A DNA stretch of 64,000 nt, taken from NCBI GenBank assembly GCA_944320765.1, contig CALUIS010000004.1:1-64000 (forward strand), in the 5' to 3' direction. Position 1 is the stretch's first letter. The number at the start of each line of letters is the position of its first letter. Source of the stretch: an uncultured Paraprevotella sp. (GTDB lineage Bacteria > Bacteroidota > Bacteroidia > Bacteroidales > Bacteroidaceae). The notes under the pieces are model-generated. The model worked only from the letters and a program-made list of their open reading frames with translations, searched no databases and was not told the DNA's origin. This document shows, one piece after another, positions 43,601 through 52,549 of the stretch. Made by a program: the position numbers and the translations under genes.

Positions 43601-44742
43601 TTGATGCCCGCGTCCTCCGTGCCGATCCAAAGATTGCCGTTCTGGTCTTCCGCCAGTTCTCTGACCCGGGGGCTGGAAAGCGTGTTTTCGGCTCGTCCCG
43701 ACAAGTATTTCCTGAATGTGAAGTCATTCTGAGGCAGGTAGTCCACACCCCCGTACATGGTGCCGATCCACAGTCCTCCTTCGTGGTCGCGGTAGGCGGA
43801 ATAAACAATGTTGTCCGACAGGCTGGCCGGGTCGGCGGGACTATGTGCGAAACGTTCCGTGCGGCCTTCCTCTACATTTGTAATATAAAGCCCGTCATAC
43901 GTTCCGGCGAGGATGTCATTGCCGTAAACGATGGCAAAGCGGGTCAGCGTATGGGTGAGGTCGGGTGCTCCGGGGATTTCTTCCAACCGTTGGGTACGGG
44001 TGTTGAATTTCATGAGATTCCCGTTTTGCCTGCTCATGATAAGAGCGTCGCCCTGGGGGCATAGCGTGTTGATTTCCAATCCCGCCAACGGTTCTCCCGT
44101 GGCATCTTTGCGGATGAGGGTGAAACATTTCCGGCTGGGGTCGAAGCGGTACAGTCCGTCCGCGTACCAGGATACTGCGTAAATCTCTCCCCGTGGCGTG
44201 ATGCAGGTGTAGTGCGGGGCGGTGTGTCCGTCATAACCTCCGATGCGTTGCAACGGTTGTCCTGGTTTGTAGCGGAATACGCCTTGGCTGGGGGCGCAAA
44301 TCCAGATGTCGCCTTCCGGGTCTTGGAACATGGTGGAAATCCAAGTGTAGATACGTTCTCCTTGCGGTGTCTTCGTGTCGATGAAGGTGAAGGCATCCTT
44401 TTTCGGGTCATAGCAGAACACGCCTTCGTCCGTGCCGACCCAAAGGATATGGTCGCGGTCCTCGAAAAGGGCGGAAATGTTCTGGTTGCCGTGTTGGCAT
44501 GCCGCATCGAAGCAGTTGAACTGCATCATGCGTTGTCCGTCGAAGCGGTTCAGCCCGTTCTTCGTGCCGAACCACATGAAACCGTAGCTGTCTTGCAGGA
44601 TGGCTTTCACGTTGCTTTGCGAGAGGCCGTCTTCCCCGTTGATGTGTTGGAACGACATGTTGTGCGGCGTTCCGGCAAAGAGGATGGGGTTCCCATAAAG
44701 GAGGAAAAGGGTAATATGGAGAAGGAAGAGCAGTTTTTTCAT
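40669..44742 (-). CDS. Hybrid two-component system regulator (HTCS)
   Basis: A 1357-residue inner-membrane sensor-regulator. After a signal sequence, residues about 30-690 hold repeated Reg_prop propeller blades (SYGFMWFGTKNGLNRFDG, GNLWIGTEDAGIN, GNIWLSTDRGGLCRYN). A Y_Y_Y domain follows and then one membrane helix at about 785-807 (YAGYAILVAGIFAVWFYWY). The kinase has H843 in EIAHEIRTPLTL and the ATPase motifs; the receiver has phospho-acceptor D1132 in DLIVSDVMMPGMNG; the C-terminus is an AraC-type DNA-binding domain. HTCS proteins sense oligosaccharides in the periplasm and activate nearby glycan genes. The gene lies between the GH2/GH36 group and GH95/GH92, so both arms are candidate targets. 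Confidence 0.95.
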   Translation of the reverse strand: MKKLLFLLHITLFLLYGNPILFAGTPHNMSFQHINGEDGLSQSNVKAILQDSYGFMWFGTKNGLNRFDGQRMMQFNCFDAACQHGNQNISALFEDRDHILWVGTDEGVFCYDPKKDAFTFIDTKTPQGERIYTWISTMFQDPEGDIWICAPSQGVFRYKPGQPLQRIGGYDGHTAPHYTCITPRGEIYAVSWYADGLYRFDPSRKCFTLIRKDATGEPLAGLEINTLCPQGDALIMSRQNGNLMKFNTRTQRLEEIPGAPDLTHTLTRFAIVYGNDILAGTYDGLYITNVEEGRTERFAHSPADPASLSDNIVYSAYRDHEGGLWIGTMYGGVDYLPQNDFTFRKYLSGRAENTLSSPRVRELAEDQNGNLWIGTEDAGINILSTATHAISRLTLPPTDGNADITVAISSFDGKTYCNFHKKGMAITDGKGRMEYHSYEEMNIGKSGCSVYSLHMDSQGTLWAGSDQGIFCAPKGSLHFAPVPELQGMWVFDILQEKDGTFWFATMGKGVYKYHPKTKALKHYTIDSAPEGHAISSNAVSSLMQDSKGNIWLSTDRGGLCRYNHKTDDFTRFSIEEGLPDNTVYKVLEDEEGYLWFGTNRGLVRFKPGTRDIRVFTTNDGLCSNQFNYKSAVKGRDGNFYFGTIGGLVAFNPRIKEQTATLPPIYITRLSIFNEEVTPHSAESPLDKSIFCTDKIVLPYDRANISLDIALLSYSTTQTNAYAYKLDPIDEEWIRVSRGNSISYANLPPGKYTLHLRAATHGGNTDPARYATRSLDITVLPPWWGSSWAYAGYAILVAGIFAVWFYWYRRHKNHQLAERQKLFEIEKEKELNQNKVEFFTEIAHEIRTPLTLINGPLEIIQEMDIRDEKLNKNLDVIATNTRRLLNLASQLLDFQKMGANKLTLNYETVNVSELLQETVDRFEPTFTHQHKELKVEQLEKGILANIDKEAITKILSNLFNNALKYGREHIAVSLTRHDGNFSVSVYSDGEKIPADKAEQIFEPFYQNEEVKNKRGVGIGLALARSLALLHKGSLMLDTQSPGNTFVLTVPLNMDEAAMDESQALSEADLPLNEGIATDECPKGNVILIVEDEESIRNFMKERLSELFIVETAPNGKTALEILRKEHVDLIVSDVMMPGMNGFDLCKAIKRDINLSHIPIIFLTAKNDTDSKINGLKAGAEAYIEKPFSYNYLKAQILSLLGNRRKERESFAKRPFFPMENMQMSKEDEEFMNKVMEVINANIEDETFNVERMATELAMSRSSLLRKIKTLFNMSPIDFIRIIRLKKAAEMIQEGKYRVGEICYMVGFNSHSYFSKLFCKQFGMTPKDFEKQVSETRNKVRQSQDIDLEDLMQGKRKKT

Positions 44743-44761
44743 GATATGTATGTTAATGGTG

Positions 44762-44769
44762 CAAAGTTA
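44762..44769 (-). promoter_or_regulatory. -7 element of the HTCS gene
   Basis: The minus strand reads TAACTTTG, ending 20 bases before the HTCS start codon. No good -33 element was found. Confidence 0.5.
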
Positions 44770-44947
44770 GTGAAATGGGATGCTTTGGCCAAAAAAGCGG
44801 CCTTGTTTTTCATGTCTTTTTGCGGAATAGGTCTTGTGTGGGGAAACAGATGCGTCAATCTTTGCGACTTTTGCTTCATCTTCGGCTTAGGCCGTGTTTC
44901 TTTTAAATAAGGAATAAGATGGACTGTGTGAATTGGATTGGAGTATG

Positions 44948-44955
44948 TACTTTTG
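44948..44955 (+). promoter_or_regulatory. -7 element of the GH95-GH92 operon
   Basis: TACTTTTG matches TAnnTTTG and lies 23 bases before the GH95 start. The remaining sequence between the divergent HTCS and GH95 genes (about 44770-44940) shows no supported gene. Confidence 0.45.
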
Positions 44956-44978
44956 CGGTAGACAAATAATCCGATAGT

Positions 44979-47375
44979 ATGAAAAAGAAACTGTTTTTTG
45001 CTATGAGTTTTTTGGCTTGCTTCCCCGTGTCGCCGTCGTTGGCGCAGGAGACGAGCCTGTGGTATGATACTCCGGCGGAAGAGTGGATGGAATCCATGCC
45101 GATTGGAAACGGACGGGTGGGGGCCATGGTGTTCGGAGGCGTGGACGAGGAGACGGTGGCCTTGAATGAGTCCAGCATGTGGGCGGGGGAGTACGACCCG
45201 CATCAGGAGAAACCCTTCGGAAGGGCGAGGTTGGACAGCCTCCGCGAGTTGTTCTTTGCCGGTAAGCTGATTGAAGGCAACGGCATTGCCGGGCGCGAGC
45301 TGGTGGGTACGCCGCATTCTTTCGGCACTCATCTGCCCATCGGCGACCTGAAGCTCAGGTTCGACTATGCCGGGGGAGACGGCGGGGTGGAGGACTACCG
45401 CCGTGAGCTGGATTTGGAGACCGCCGTGGTGACCGTGTCTTTCAAGAAAGGCGGGGTGGCCTACAAGCGGGAGTTCTTCTCGTCCAACCCGCAGGATGCC
45501 GTGGTGATGCGTCTTTCTGCCGACAAGAAGCGGTCGGTGTCCTTTGAGATGGACATGAAGATGATTACTCAGGCCCGGGTACGCACGGAGAACAACTTGC
45601 TGGTATTCGACGGGCAGGCGCTTTTCCCCAGTCTGGGTACGGGGGGCGTGCTGTTCCAGGGCCGGGTGGCCGTGCGGGCCGATGGCGGCGAAGTGACTTG
45701 TGAGGGAAGCAAGGTGCGTGTGAAAGGAGCCGATGCCGTGACGTTGGTGGCCGACGTACGCACGAACTACAAGAACGAGGGGTTCAAGGCCTTGTGCGAA
45801 TCCACGGTGGACCAGGCCGTAGCCCGGGAGTTCGGGCAGATGAAGGAGGAACACGTGGCGGATTATGCTCCGCTGTTCGCCCGTGTGTCATTGCAGCTGG
45901 CCGATGACTCGAAACGGGGCATTCCGGTGGACCGCCGTTGGAAAGCCTTGTGTCAGGGACAGAAGGACGCGGGCCTGCAAGCCTTGTTCTTCCAGTATGG
46001 GCGTTATCTGACCATCGCCTCCTCGCGGGAGGATTCTCCGTTGCCCATTGCCTTGCAGGGATTCTTCAACGACAATCTGGCCTGCAACATGTGCTGGACC
46101 AGTGATTACCACTTGGATATCAACACCGAACAGAACTATTGGCTGACGAATGTGGGCAATCTGGCGGAGTGCAACGCCCCGTTGTTCACTTATATCGCCG
46201 ACCTGGCCCATCATGGGGCAAAGACCGTGCGTACGGTCTATGGCTGCAAGGGTTGGGCGGCGCACACCGTGGCCAACATCTGGGGTTACACCGCGCCATC
46301 AAACGGCATGGGGTGGGGACTGTTCCCGTTGGCCGGCTCCTGGATGGCCACCCATTTGTGGACACAGTACGAATACACGCAGGACAAGGATTACCTGGCC
46401 CGTACGGCTTATCCTTTGCTGAAAGGCAATGCCGAGTTCCTGCTGGACTACATGGTGGAGGACCCGAACACGGGTTATCTGGTGACCGGTCCTTGCATCT
46501 CGCCCGAGAATTCCTTCCGCTATCAGGGATGGGAGCTGGGTGCATCCATGATGCCCACTTGCGACCGCGTGCTGGCCTACGAGATTATGTCGGCCTGCGT
46601 CAAGGCGTCCGAGATCCTGGACGTGGACGAGGCGTTCGCCGATTCCTTGCGCCGGGCGTTGGCCCAGTTCCCGCCGTTTCGCATCAACAGCAACGGGGGA
46701 ATCTGCGAGTGGTATGAGGATTACGAGGAGGCGCATCCCAACCACCGCCACACGTCCCATCTGCTTTCTTTCTATCCTTTCTCCCAGATAACCAAAGAGA
46801 AAGACCCGGAACTGACAGTTGCCGTGCAGAAGACCATCGAACGCCGTCTGGCCGCCGAGGGGTGGGAGGACGTGGAATGGAGCCGCGCCAACATGGTTTG
46901 CTTCTATGCCCGCCTGAAGGATGCGGCGAAAGCCGAAGAGAGCCTGAACATCCTGATGACGGATTTTGCCCGCGAGAACCTGCTGACCATCTCGCCTGAG
47001 GGAATAGCCGGTGCGCCGTTTGATGTGTTCATCTTCGACGGGAATGCAGCCGGGGCCGCCGGACTGGCCGAGATGCTGGTGCAGGCCCATGAGGGATACG
47101 TGGAGTTGTTGCCTTGTCTGCCCAAGGAATGGAAAGACGGGCATTTCAGCGGCTTGTGTGTGAAAGGCGGGGCGGAAGTGTCTGCCGAATGGAAGGATAT
47201 GCAGGTGGAAAAGGCTTCGCTGAAAGCCACGGCGGACAATCTGTTCCGCTTGAAGGTGCCGGCAGGCCGCGAGTATGCCGTCCGCTTGAACGGCAAGAAG
47301 ATACAAGCCAATCTGGACAATGACCATTGCGCGGTGCTGTATCTGAAAAAGGGAGATATCGTAGAACTTAAATAA
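44979..47375 (+). CDS. GH95 alpha-L-fucosidase / alpha-L-galactosidase
   Basis: A 798-residue exported GH95 enzyme with a signal peptide ending at SLAQ. The N-terminal beta domain starts with LWYDTPAEEWMESMPIGNGR, the family signature. Likely catalytic residues are E510 in CISPENSF, N382 in HLDINTEQNYW and D687 in FDGNAAGAAGLAEML; the HRHTSHLL segment is also typical. GH95 enzymes remove terminal alpha-1,2-linked fucose from host glycans or fucose/L-galactose from plant xyloglucan; sequence does not decide which. It is divergent from the HTCS gene and 9 bases before GH92. Confidence 0.93.
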   Translation: MKKKLFFAMSFLACFPVSPSLAQETSLWYDTPAEEWMESMPIGNGRVGAMVFGGVDEETVALNESSMWAGEYDPHQEKPFGRARLDSLRELFFAGKLIEGNGIAGRELVGTPHSFGTHLPIGDLKLRFDYAGGDGGVEDYRRELDLETAVVTVSFKKGGVAYKREFFSSNPQDAVVMRLSADKKRSVSFEMDMKMITQARVRTENNLLVFDGQALFPSLGTGGVLFQGRVAVRADGGEVTCEGSKVRVKGADAVTLVADVRTNYKNEGFKALCESTVDQAVAREFGQMKEEHVADYAPLFARVSLQLADDSKRGIPVDRRWKALCQGQKDAGLQALFFQYGRYLTIASSREDSPLPIALQGFFNDNLACNMCWTSDYHLDINTEQNYWLTNVGNLAECNAPLFTYIADLAHHGAKTVRTVYGCKGWAAHTVANIWGYTAPSNGMGWGLFPLAGSWMATHLWTQYEYTQDKDYLARTAYPLLKGNAEFLLDYMVEDPNTGYLVTGPCISPENSFRYQGWELGASMMPTCDRVLAYEIMSACVKASEILDVDEAFADSLRRALAQFPPFRINSNGGICEWYEDYEEAHPNHRHTSHLLSFYPFSQITKEKDPELTVAVQKTIERRLAAEGWEDVEWSRANMVCFYARLKDAAKAEESLNILMTDFARENLLTISPEGIAGAPFDVFIFDGNAAGAAGLAEMLVQAHEGYVELLPCLPKEWKDGHFSGLCVKGGAEVSAEWKDMQVEKASLKATADNLFRLKVPAGREYAVRLNGKKIQANLDNDHCAVLYLKKGDIVELK

Positions 47376-47384
47376 CATACCTGA

Positions 47385-49601
47385 ATGAAAAGACAATATG
47401 TATGGGCTTTGGCCCTTTGGGGCATGTCGTGTGCCGCTGTGGCGCAGGACGTGGCCCGCTATGTGAATCCTTTTATCGGCACGGGGGCTGTGGCGAACAG
47501 CCTGAGCGGCAACAACTATCCCGGTGCGACCATGCCTTTCGGCATGGTGCAGCTCTCTCCGGACACGCGTGACGCGCCGGACTGGGCGCAGGCTTCCGGC
47601 TATGATTATAACGACAAGACGATTTTCGGCTTTTCCCACACGCGGCTGAGCGGCACGGGGGCTTCCGACCTCATCGACATCCTGATGCTACCCATCCAGG
47701 ACTGGCGCACGGAGTCGCGTTTCTCCCATGCCAAGGAGGAGGCCGAGGCCGGTTATTACCGGGTGTTGTTGCAGGACGACAGCATCCAGGCCGAGCTGAC
47801 GGCCACCGAGCGTACCGGCGTGCATCGCTATACCTATTATAATAAAGAGAAGCCGGCACAGATTTTCTTCGACCTGAACCATTCGGCCAACAAGGGCAGT
47901 TGGGGACGGCAGGTCATCAATGCCCAAATCCGCAAGGTCAGTCCCACGCGTATAGAGGGTTATCGTATGATTACCGGTTGGGCCAAGTTCCGCAAGGTGT
48001 ATTTCTGCGCCGAGTTCTCGCAGCCCATTACGGGGGCGGAGATGTGGAACGGCGACCGTTGCAACCGTGACATAGCCGTGGTGAACGGCACCAACTTGCG
48101 GGCCGTGCTGGAGTTCGGGCCGCAGGACGTGGTGGAATGCCGTCTGGCCATCTCGCCCGTCTCCATCGACAATGCGCGGCAGAACCTGCAGGCCGAGGCG
48201 GAAGGGCGTCCCTTCGACGAACTCCGCCGTGCGGCCTACGACACCTGGAACCGCGAGCTGGGCAAGGTGCAGGTGGAGGTCGGCGAGGAGGAAAAGGAGA
48301 TTTTCTATACCGCCCTCTATCACGCCATGATTCAGCCCAACCTGTTCTCCGACGTGAACGGGCAGTATATGGCGGCGGACTACTCCGTGCGCCAGCTGCC
48401 TGAAGGCGTGCGGCATTACACCACTTTTTCCTTGTGGGACACCTTCCGTGCCGCCCACCCGCTCTACACCATCCTGGAGCCGGAGCGCACGGCGGACTTT
48501 GCGAACAGCATGATGCGCCAGTATGACTATTACGGTTATCTGCCGGTATGGCAGCTGTGGGGGCAGGACAATTACTGCATGATTGGCAACCATGCCGTGC
48601 CGGTCATTGTGGATGCCATTCTGAAAGGTGTCCCGGGCATTGACGCGGAAAAGGCCTATGAGGCGGTGAAGATGAGTCTCACCACGCCTCATCTGAACTC
48701 CCCGTTTGACGTGTGGGACAAGTATGGCTATATGCCTGAGGACCTGCAGTCTCAGTCGGTGTCCATCACGCTCGAGGAGTGTTTCGACGACTGGTGTGCC
48801 GCCCAGCTGGCCAAGCATTTGGGCAAGGAGGCCGATTATGAATATTTCATGAAGCGTTCGGCCTATTACCGCAACCTGCACCACCCGGATACGAAGTTCT
48901 TCCAACCGAAGAACAGCAAGGGGGAATGGATTTTGCCTTTCGACCCTTATAAGTACGGGGCCAATGGCGGTTATCCCTTCACGGAGGGCAACGGCTGGCA
49001 GTACTACTGGTACGTGCCGCACAACGTGCCGGACTTGGTGGCCCTGACCGGCGGTGAGAAGGCTTTCTGCCAAAGGCTTGACGAGTTCTTCACTTCCGAC
49101 GAGACCAGTGGGGCGAAGAACGACAATGCTTCCGGCTTTGTGGGACTTTATGCACACGGCAACGAGCCGAGCCACCATGTGGCTTATCTCTATGCCTTGG
49201 CCGGACAGCCGGACAAGACCCAGCAGATAGTGGACCACATCAAGCGCACGCTGTACAATACTTCCTCTTCCGGTTATGCCGGCAATGACGATTGTGGCGA
49301 GATGTCCGTGTGGTACGTCTTCTCCGCCCTGGGTTTCTATCCGGTGAACCCGGCTTCCGGGGAATACGTGATAGGCACGCCTACGGTGGACCGTGCCGTG
49401 CTGAGGCTGGCGGACGGCAAGACATTTACCGTCACGGCCAAGCGTAAGGGCGGGACGGAGGCCGTCTATGTGAAATCCGTGCGGTTGAACGGGCGCAAAC
49501 TGGACGGCTGGACGCTGAAGCACGCCGACCTCATGGCCGGCGGCACGCTGGAATTCGAGCTGTCGGCCAAGCCCAAAGGCAAGGTGTTGGACTTGCAGTG
49601 A
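47385..49601 (+). CDS. GH92 alpha-mannosidase
   Basis: A 738-residue exported GH92 enzyme. After the signal peptide (ending VAQ) comes VNPFIGTG and the NNYPGATMPFGMVQLSPDT segment that defines the family. Catalytic-domain landmarks are TEGNGWQYYWYVPHN, WDTFRAAHPL and GNDDCGEMSVWYVFSALGFYPV; the last usually reads GNDDCGQMS, so a Gln-to-Glu change is present. GH92 enzymes are calcium-dependent inverting exo-alpha-mannosidases acting on high-mannose or yeast mannans. It lies 9 bases after the GH95 gene and ends at a strong terminator. A mannosidase beside a fucosidase suggests host glycoprotein N-glycans as one target. Confidence 0.93.
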   Translation: MKRQYVWALALWGMSCAAVAQDVARYVNPFIGTGAVANSLSGNNYPGATMPFGMVQLSPDTRDAPDWAQASGYDYNDKTIFGFSHTRLSGTGASDLIDILMLPIQDWRTESRFSHAKEEAEAGYYRVLLQDDSIQAELTATERTGVHRYTYYNKEKPAQIFFDLNHSANKGSWGRQVINAQIRKVSPTRIEGYRMITGWAKFRKVYFCAEFSQPITGAEMWNGDRCNRDIAVVNGTNLRAVLEFGPQDVVECRLAISPVSIDNARQNLQAEAEGRPFDELRRAAYDTWNRELGKVQVEVGEEEKEIFYTALYHAMIQPNLFSDVNGQYMAADYSVRQLPEGVRHYTTFSLWDTFRAAHPLYTILEPERTADFANSMMRQYDYYGYLPVWQLWGQDNYCMIGNHAVPVIVDAILKGVPGIDAEKAYEAVKMSLTTPHLNSPFDVWDKYGYMPEDLQSQSVSITLEECFDDWCAAQLAKHLGKEADYEYFMKRSAYYRNLHHPDTKFFQPKNSKGEWILPFDPYKYGANGGYPFTEGNGWQYYWYVPHNVPDLVALTGGEKAFCQRLDEFFTSDETSGAKNDNASGFVGLYAHGNEPSHHVAYLYALAGQPDKTQQIVDHIKRTLYNTSSSGYAGNDDCGEMSVWYVFSALGFYPVNPASGEYVIGTPTVDRAVLRLADGKTFTVTAKRKGGTEAVYVKSVRLNGRKLDGWTLKHADLMAGGTLEFELSAKPKGKVLDLQ

Positions 49602-49609
49602 GGAACTTG

Positions 49610-49664
49610 ATGCCGGACGGCTTTCGGCGCGTTAAATTAACCGAAAGCCGTCCGGCATTTTGTT
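49610..49664 (+). terminator. Terminator of the GH95-GH92 operon
   Basis: ATGCCGGACGGCTTTCGG (49610-49627) pairs perfectly with CCGAAAGCCGTCCGGCAT (49641-49658), an 18-bp stem with a 13-base loop, followed by TTTTGTT. It isolates the hydrolases from the fasciclin operon. Confidence 0.9.
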
Positions 49665-49828
49665 ATAAAGTGTCAATGCGACACCCTACTGATGGCCGAC
49701 TATCGGTTGGTGGCGGGGATGCGTGGAAAAATGAAAAAACTGCGTAGAGACGGGCTTTTTAGGGCGTGCTGAAGCGCAAATCTTCATTTTTGGCGCATTT
49801 GTGTCAGGACGTTGACAGACCTTTTTCC

Positions 49829-49836
49829 TACCTTTG
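49829..49836 (+). promoter_or_regulatory. -7 element of the fasciclin-SusCD operon
   Basis: TACCTTTG is a perfect Bacteroides -7 element, 79 bases before the first gene. A TTGACA lies at 49812-49817, closer than the usual -33 spacing. The intergenic stretch 49665-49828 shows no supported gene. Confidence 0.55.
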
Positions 49837-49844
49837 TATGTCGG

Positions 49845-49876
49845 AAAACCTCGCGGCGGGTGTGCCGTAAGGTTTT
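49845..49876 (+). promoter_or_regulatory. Leader hairpin of the fasciclin-SusCD operon
   Basis: AAAACCT (49845-49851) pairs with AGGTTTT (49870-49876), with an inner CGGC (49854-49857) / GCCG (49864-49867) stem. It lies at the very start of the predicted transcript and has no T-tract, so it looks like a structured or stabilising 5' end rather than a terminator. Confidence 0.45.
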
Positions 49877-49915
49877 GAAAAGTTAAAATGGACGGACATT
49901 TAAATTAAACGAGAT

Positions 49916-52528
49916 ATGAGAAAACATAAAATGAAAAACCTGAATGCTTGTCTTTGCGCGGCATTGTGCTTGTCCTTGCTTGGTTCGTGCAAGGACGACT
50001 ACATGTACGACGACAAGGCACCGGACTGGCTGGGGAACAACATCTACGAGTACCTGGAGCAGAGCGGGCGGTATTCCACTTACCTGGCCTTGGTGAAGGA
50101 TCTCGGTTATGAGGAGACGCTCCGCCGTACGGGAAGCAAGACGATGTTCCCGGCCACGGACGAGGTCTTTGCCGAGTATTTCCGGGAGAAGGGGATGAAC
50201 GGCAGCGGACCGGAGTTCGTGCATGGGTTGTCGACCTCAGAGAAGCGCTATTTGTTCAATACTTCCATGCTCAACATGGCCTATTTGAGCAATATGCTGG
50301 CTAATATTACATCTGGTGAGGATGGATTGGGTGAAGGTACGGCAGTGCGCCGTGTATCTTCGGCCACCTATTTGGATACCGTTCCTTATTTGGCGTATGG
50401 AGACATGCCGAAAACGGAGTTTTGGAAGCGTTTCGAGCAGAAAGGCGGCACTTACCTGGCCGACAATGGCAACCGCATGTCAGTGTTCTTCACTCCGCAG
50501 TTTTTTACTACTATTGGTTTGACCGAATCTGACTGGAATGTCATCGCCAAAGGCTGGGACATGCCGTGGGACGAGAGCGGTTTTTATGTGAACGGCATCC
50601 ATGTGCAGGGGCAGAACAAGGACGTGACCTGCAAGAACGGTTATCTGCATCTGGCCGACGGGGTGGTGACTCCTCTGCCCAATATGGCGGAAGTCATCAC
50701 GTCCACGCCGGAGGTGTCGCAGTTTGCCGAATTGCTGGACATGTTTTCTTTCCCGTATTATGACGGGACAGTCCACACGAACTTGGCCAACACTTACGGC
50801 GGTGTTTATGCGGCGGATTCGGCTGTGTTCGTCAAGCGGTATTTCAACCAGAATGACTTTAATGCCGACCCGGACGGAAAGGTGGACATCAACGGCTACG
50901 GAACGTTGCTTTATGACCCGGCTTCACATTCGTTCGGCGGCAATACGGACATGGGCGTGATGTTCGTGCCTACGGACGAGGCCATGACGGAATATTGGGA
51001 GTCTGGTCCCGGACAGTTCTTGGCCGACAAGTTCCCACAGTGGGACAGTGTGTACACCAAGGTGTTGGCCGCTTTCCTACAGAACCACCAGCAACGTTCG
51101 TTTAACAGTGCATTGCCCCATGCTTGGAATATTTTAGCGGACAATGCCGGGTATGAACTGGGTGTCACTCAAGAAGACATAGTGAAGACCATTCCGGCCA
51201 ATAACGGCCTGATTTACGTGACCAACAAGGTGTTCGCCCCTGTAGATTATCAGTGTGTGTACGCACCGGTGCTGATTTCGGATTCAACGTCCATTATGTC
51301 GCCGGCCATCAAGAATGACGTGGATAATGAATATAACCTGAAGTTCCACTTCTACCTGCGTTCGTTGGATAACCGTTATAACTTGTTGGTGCCGACAGAC
51401 AATGCACTGCAAGACTATCGTGACCCCATTACGTGGGCCATTTATGAGAATGAGGGTATCGACAACCGCGAAATCTGGTCGTTCCGTGTCTATATGGGGC
51501 GTGTGGTAGCCGATGTGTATGCTGTGAACGAGGACGGCACCAAGGGTGAGTTGCTCCGTACATTGGATGACGAGACCGGCAACGAGCGTAACGAGGTGAA
51601 CGACCGCTTGCAGGATATCTTGGACATGCATATCGTGGTGGCAGACGATGAGACGGAGCCGCTTTCAGGGTATATTGATGAAAACTCCCAACCTTATTTC
51701 GTGACCAAAGGCGGAGCCATATTGAAAGCGGAAGGTGTGGGGAGTTCCCTGATGATAAGTGGGACCGGTGATGTGGAAATGAATTGGCCTTCCGCCACTG
51801 TTGTCCGGATGGAGGATGGCGATGCCGCACGGTATGAGATGACAAACGGTCGTACGTTCCTGATTGACCGTATTCTGCAGGATTCCTATAAGTCTGTGTA
51901 CTATACTATGGCAGGTATTGAGGACTACGCGGCTTTCTATCAATTACTGATGGGCGACGAGCGGGTATTCACTTATTTTGAGGAAGATGAGGATGTGACA
52001 CCTATTTTTGATCAGGATGTAACGACGTCTTCTTCCGGACTTGGCCCGGTAGTGACCTCATTCAATAACTACCGCTATACGATTTTGGTACCGACGAAGG
52101 AGGCTTTGGACGCGGCTTTCGCTGCCGATCCCGACCTTTGGACCTGGGACGAAATCGCAGCAGAATCCGACCCCGTGGTCAAGAAGGAGAAGACGCTCTA
52201 TCTGCTGAATTTCCTTCGTTATCATTTCGTGGACGGCATTCTGCCTATGGGTGACGGTATTTCTTATTCCGGCTCTTATGCCACGGCGGCGCGTGACGCA
52301 AATGATCATTTTGTGTACCTGAATGTGTCGAGTGATGGCAATAGTCTGACTTTCACGTCGGAGAACACGGGGGAACAGGCGCATGTGGTCACTACGGACG
52401 AGGGCAGCTATAACTTGTTCGCCCGTGACTACATTGTGAACAATCCTGATTATATGAAAGCCACGCAGATTACGGCTTCCTCCCATGCCGTCATCCATCT
52501 GGTGGACCATGTAGTGAACTATCGTTAA
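49916..52528 (+). CDS. Lipoprotein with four fasciclin-like segments
   Basis: An 870-residue lipoprotein with lipobox LLGSC. Four fasciclin (FAS1)-like segments are marked by MFPATDEVF (about residue 76), MFVPTDEAM (349), LLVPTDNAL (491) and ILVPTKEAL (723), each with a helical run before it; the last ends ITASSHAVIHLVDHVV, the FAS1 H-box-like motif. In bacteria FAS1 domains mediate adhesion or binding. As first gene of an operon with SusC, SusD and two more FAS1 lipoproteins, it is probably a surface substrate-binding protein. The second half of the gene is AT-richer than its surroundings. Confidence 0.83.
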   Translation: MRKHKMKNLNACLCAALCLSLLGSCKDDYMYDDKAPDWLGNNIYEYLEQSGRYSTYLALVKDLGYEETLRRTGSKTMFPATDEVFAEYFREKGMNGSGPEFVHGLSTSEKRYLFNTSMLNMAYLSNMLANITSGEDGLGEGTAVRRVSSATYLDTVPYLAYGDMPKTEFWKRFEQKGGTYLADNGNRMSVFFTPQFFTTIGLTESDWNVIAKGWDMPWDESGFYVNGIHVQGQNKDVTCKNGYLHLADGVVTPLPNMAEVITSTPEVSQFAELLDMFSFPYYDGTVHTNLANTYGGVYAADSAVFVKRYFNQNDFNADPDGKVDINGYGTLLYDPASHSFGGNTDMGVMFVPTDEAMTEYWESGPGQFLADKFPQWDSVYTKVLAAFLQNHQQRSFNSALPHAWNILADNAGYELGVTQEDIVKTIPANNGLIYVTNKVFAPVDYQCVYAPVLISDSTSIMSPAIKNDVDNEYNLKFHFYLRSLDNRYNLLVPTDNALQDYRDPITWAIYENEGIDNREIWSFRVYMGRVVADVYAVNEDGTKGELLRTLDDETGNERNEVNDRLQDILDMHIVVADDETEPLSGYIDENSQPYFVTKGGAILKAEGVGSSLMISGTGDVEMNWPSATVVRMEDGDAARYEMTNGRTFLIDRILQDSYKSVYYTMAGIEDYAAFYQLLMGDERVFTYFEEDEDVTPIFDQDVTTSSSGLGPVVTSFNNYRYTILVPTKEALDAAFAADPDLWTWDEIAAESDPVVKKEKTLYLLNFLRYHFVDGILPMGDGISYSGSYATAARDANDHFVYLNVSSDGNSLTFTSENTGEQAHVVTTDEGSYNLFARDYIVNNPDYMKATQITASSHAVIHLVDHVVNYR

Positions 52529-52549
52529 TCAAAAATAATCTGATTGGTT

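Noticed and set aside
44743..44910. A short hydrophobic rightward frame between the HTCS and GH95 genes
   Set aside because: It begins across the HTCS promoter and lacks a plausible ribosome site. Its hydrophobicity reflects T-rich sequence.
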